Shown piece after piece: positions 22,318 through 24,659 of a DNA stretch of 24,659 nt. Source of the DNA: JADFRD01 sp964491015 (lineage in GTDB: Bacteria; Fidelibacterota; Marinisomatia; Marinisomatales; TCS55); the NCBI GenBank assembly GCA_964491015.1, contig CAZBEY010000027.1:1-24659 (forward strand), in the 5' to 3' direction. A model generated the notes under the pieces. The model made no database searches. It was not told the origin of the DNA and was given only the letters and a program-made list of their open reading frames with translations. Made by a program: the position numbers and the translations under genes. Position 1 is the stretch's first letter; each line of letters starts with the position of its first letter.

Positions 22318-24425
22318 TGGAGGCTCAAAGTACGATACAAACATTCCATAGTATCGGCACATCCACTGACTGGATAGTCATGGTGATTTATTTTCTCGCT
22401 GTGATGATTTTCGGTAGTTATTTTGGCCGTTATACACGCTCTACAACAGATTTCTTCTTTGGCGGTCGCCGATTTTCCTGGTGGCTTATTACGATGTCAA
22501 TCGTCGCCACCGGTGTTGGCAGCCATAGCTTTGTGAAATATTCGGCAAAGGGATTCGAACACGGTATATCGTCAACAATGACCTACATGAATGATTGGTT
22601 TTTTCTCCCTTTTTTCATTTTTGGTTGGTTGCCGATTGTTGTCTATTCACGGATTCGTTCCATTCCTGAATATTTTGAAAAACGATTTAGCCCCTCTGCC
22701 CGATTTCTTGCTACCATTCTATTGCTTTTATATATGATCGGCTATATTGGAATTGGATTTTTAACATTAGGGAAAGCGGTTATTCCGATGCTTCCTGAAT
22801 CATTTATGCTATTGGGTGCAACAATACCCATTACTTTGATGGATGCGATTATTGTTATTGCTGTAATTACAGGAATCTATATCACTTTTGGCGGGCAAAC
22901 AGCAGTCATTTTCACTGATTTACTCCAGGGTTTTATTCTCCTTTTTGCAGGGTTAATGCTATTTGCCTTAGGACTTGCATTTTTGGGAGGATTTGATACT
23001 TTCTGGAATTTATTACCCACAGCGTGGAAACTGCCATTGGCGGATTTTAACAAGCCGCCTGATTTTAATTTTGTGGGAATCTTCTGGCAGGATGCCATTG
23101 CCGGATCCATTGGATTTCTTTTTATGAATCAAGGCTTACTTATGCGATTTATGGCATGCAAAAGTGTCAATGAGGGACGAAAAGCGGCAGCCGTAAACAT
23201 CCTGTTCGTTTTGCCAATATCCGCGATTGTTGTCGGAAATGCAGGGTGGCTTGGTAAAGCGATTTCAGTAGTAAGCCCGAATCTTGTTCCACCAAACACA
23301 TCCCCGGATCAAATATTTGTAGTTGTGGCAAATATTGTGTCACATCCCGGTGTATTTGGCTTTGTTATGGCGGCTTTGACAGCTGCTTTAATGAGTACGG
23401 TTGATACGTTGATTAATGCCACAGCGGCGATTTTCATCAATGATGTATATCGTCCGGTACATCGACTGATCGATAAAGGAAAAGAAATATCAGGATCGAA
23501 GGATAAACGGGAATTATTGGTTGCCCGATATGCATCGGTTGGAGTAACGGCTCTGGGTGTTTTGGCCGTATTGGCTTTTAAAAATTTTCCCACTGTTTAC
23601 GAGGCCCATGGTTTTTTTCATTCAACCCTGACACCGCCATTGGTTGTGGCCATCTTTTTAGGAATCTTTTGGAAAAAATTTACACCGGCTGCTGTGATTA
23701 CCACCTTTGTTGCCGGCGTTGGTTTTATGTTACTAGGCGCCAGATATCCGGGGATTTTTATTGCCCCGTTTGATCATGGAATTACCATGAATCCAACACA
23801 CCCATATTCCTATATCAGGGCCTTGTACAATATGCTGGTGTGCTCTGGTGTGGGCGTTGTTGTTGGTCTGACAACAGGATGGCAAAAGCGTCTTGTCAAT
23901 AATTTATCCCTGAATAATAATGGACTAATTAAAGCAGCGGTTCCAATATCGATTATATTATTCATGATACCGTTATTCAATATAGGTCCTTCCATGTTCC
24001 AATTCGTCGATTTGTTATTATTAGTCGTGATATTACCGCTTGTTGTTACACATTACGTATCGTATGACGAAGAAAAACAAACAAAAGGATTAATAGCCAG
24101 TTCTATTGGGGAAGCGCGCATCAGGTTTAAAGGCGGATTGCCTAATGATCGCGAAGGCGACAAGGCTCTGGTCAATTGGAAAATACATAAAGGCAACGAT
24201 ATGAATATAAGGTTTGCCAGGGAAGACATGGAGACGATGGCAGCTGAAACCGGCGATTTGGTCTATTTAAGTGATAAACGAAAATGGTTGGGAGGATTGA
24301 AGTCTATCCATTCCAGAATTGGTGAACCGCATGATGAATCGGGAATCGTTTATATTACGGAAGAGGAATTAAAAAACGGACTTTTTGTGAAAAATCGCAT
24401 CCTTGAAGCTGAAAAAGAATTGTAG
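22317..24425 (+). CDS. Sodium:solute symporter (SSS family) with long cytoplasmic tail
   Basis: A 702-residue transporter of the SSS/LeuT-fold family, importing a small solute with sodium. The family pattern is visible: DWIVMVIYFLAVMIFGSYFGRYTRSTTDFFFGGRRFSWWLITMSI in the first helices, a GGQTAVIFTDLLQGFILLFAGLML segment, and the later helix AALTAALMSTVDTLINATAAIFINDVYRP, with the serine/threonine site typical of sodium coordination. About 13 hydrophobic segments extend to roughly residue 580. Beyond the membrane part is a tail of about 115 residues that looks soluble (EEKQTKGLIASSIGEARIRFKGG...ETMAAETGDLVYLSDKRKWLGGLKSIHSRIGE...). Most family members have 450-600 residues. The substrate cannot be read from sequence. 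The gene is coupled upstream to the small membrane protein. Confidence 0.85.
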   Translation: MEAQSTIQTFHSIGTSTDWIVMVIYFLAVMIFGSYFGRYTRSTTDFFFGGRRFSWWLITMSIVATGVGSHSFVKYSAKGFEHGISSTMTYMNDWFFLPFFIFGWLPIVVYSRIRSIPEYFEKRFSPSARFLATILLLLYMIGYIGIGFLTLGKAVIPMLPESFMLLGATIPITLMDAIIVIAVITGIYITFGGQTAVIFTDLLQGFILLFAGLMLFALGLAFLGGFDTFWNLLPTAWKLPLADFNKPPDFNFVGIFWQDAIAGSIGFLFMNQGLLMRFMACKSVNEGRKAAAVNILFVLPISAIVVGNAGWLGKAISVVSPNLVPPNTSPDQIFVVVANIVSHPGVFGFVMAALTAALMSTVDTLINATAAIFINDVYRPVHRLIDKGKEISGSKDKRELLVARYASVGVTALGVLAVLAFKNFPTVYEAHGFFHSTLTPPLVVAIFLGIFWKKFTPAAVITTFVAGVGFMLLGARYPGIFIAPFDHGITMNPTHPYSYIRALYNMLVCSGVGVVVGLTTGWQKRLVNNLSLNNNGLIKAAVPISIILFMIPLFNIGPSMFQFVDLLLLVVILPLVVTHYVSYDEEKQTKGLIASSIGEARIRFKGGLPNDREGDKALVNWKIHKGNDMNIRFAREDMETMAAETGDLVYLSDKRKWLGGLKSIHSRIGEPHDESGIVYITEEELKNGLFVKNRILEAEKEL

Positions 24426-24486
24426 TCTTTGACCGGGCAAAAAACCTTAATAAATTCGCCAGCTTTTTTGATACTAATAATTAATT

Positions 24487-24520
24487 TTCCGGAGTAATCC
24501 CATAAGCGGGAAGTCCGGAA
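24487..24520 (+). repeat. Hairpin just upstream of the tRNA gene
   Basis: TTCCGGA (24487-24493) pairs with TCCGGAA (24514-24520), and inside CCC (24499-24501) pairs with GGG (24508-24510) around ATAAGC. The 5' arm contains TCCGGAGTA (24488-24496), identical to the first nine bases of the tRNA gene (24531-24539). GAGTAATC occurs here (24492-24499) and again in the intron (24583-24590). No T-run follows, so it is not a typical terminator for the symporter gene. Upstream, 24426-24486 shows nothing clear. Confidence 0.5.
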
Positions 24521-24530
24521 GAACAAACGA

Positions 24531-24659
24531 TCCGGAGTAGCTCAGTTGGTAGAGCGAGTGGCTGTAATATTGCAGCTTTCCCGAGTAATCGGGATTGACA
24601 AATCGGGTGAATTCAGGGAAACCTAAATACGCTTATTTGCGGATAAGGCAATCCTGAGC
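24531..24659 (+). tRNA. tRNA gene, probably tRNA-Asn(GUU), split by a group I intron (5' exon and part of the intron only)
   Basis: The 5' exon is 24531-24565. Acceptor strand TCCGGAG is at 24531-24537, D stem GCTC (24540-24543) and GAGC (24552-24555) around AGTTGGTA, anticodon stem AGTGG (24557-24561), then C32, U33, G34, U35 at 24562-24565. The intron begins at A24566, so the last anticodon base and the 3' half lie beyond the window. The four choices for G-U-N are Asn, Asp, His and Tyr; the U at position 1 and the GTGGCTGT context favour Asn(GUU). All four are substrates of Tgt, encoded at 1667. Without the 3' exon the identity is not proven. Confidence 0.7.
24566..24659 (+). ncRNA. Group I self-splicing intron in the tRNA anticodon loop (3' truncated by the window)
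   Basis: P1 pairs exon GCTGT (24561-24565) with GCAGC (24572-24576), including the expected U-G wobble at the 5' splice site (U24565 with G24572). P2 is TCCCGA/TCGGGA (24579-24584, 24589-24594) closed by a GTAA tetraloop. The P element ATTCAGGGAAACCT (24611-24624) and Q element GGCAATCCTGAGC (24647-24659) match conserved core strings of bacterial and plastid tRNA-Leu group I introns, and TCAGG/CCTGA form P4. CGC (24630-24632) and GCG (24639-24641) form part of P5. The R and S elements (P7) and any homing endonuclease would lie beyond the right edge. Confidence 0.85.

Noticed and set aside
24531..24600. Uninterrupted tRNA-Tyr(GUA) from the string CTGTAA
   Set aside because: The bases after GTA do not give an anticodon stem or T arm, the D arm is class I unlike bacterial tRNA-Tyr, and P1 plus P/Q elements show a group I intron begins after GT.

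Overview
The window looks like an AT-rich Gram-negative chromosome of the FCB superphylum, perhaps Marinimicrobia or a related KSB1/Calditrichaeota-type lineage. The evidence is an NPFNP-type C-terminal sorting domain on a secreted protein (11845-13095), a lipoprotein with the GGPKDTTPP start common in Bacteroidetes-type bacteria (15781), several outer-membrane barrel-like proteins and clear Shine-Dalgarno sites. The phylum call is inference. The left edge holds the tail of an outer-membrane protein. It is followed by a tightly packed plus-strand run: radA, tgt, a Nudix hydrolase and a Bcp-type peroxiredoxin. The peroxiredoxin frame is interrupted by one in-frame TGA exactly at the peroxidatic cysteine codon, with a foldable hairpin just downstream. 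This is best read as a selenocysteine peroxiredoxin (3336-3791), not as a broken gene.

Next come an LTA-synthase-like membrane sulfatase-fold enzyme, a minus-strand HTH-PAS regulator and a divergent outer-membrane protein, with overlapping inverted repeats between the last two. From about 7.9 to 8.8 kb the DNA is decayed and holds remnants of a radical SAM gene. A minus-strand cluster of secreted or envelope proteins follows (13095 down to 8817): a sorting-domain protein, a Vps62-like secreted protein, a glycine-zipper membrane protein, a gene fragment and a small exported protein. The next minus-strand pair is a flavin reductase-like protein and a shortened acyl-CoA-synthetase-like protein that lacks its ATP-binding loop.

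The plus strand resumes with sfsA, an Ig-like lipoprotein, mannose-1-phosphate guanylyltransferase, a small conserved-looking protein and an EF-G-like GTPase. A four-helix-bundle (23S rRNA intervening-sequence family) gene with repeat-rich flanks sits between the GTPase and a HIT-family phosphorylase. The HIT gene is followed by a small three-helix membrane protein and a sodium:solute symporter with a long C-terminal tail, all three in overlapping reading frames.

The right edge contains the 5' half of a tRNA gene, most likely tRNA-Asn(GUU), cut after anticodon position 35 by a group I intron. The intron's P1, P2, P and Q elements are visible; the window ends before its R and S core and the 3' exon. 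The two most notable finds are the selenocysteine peroxiredoxin and this intron.
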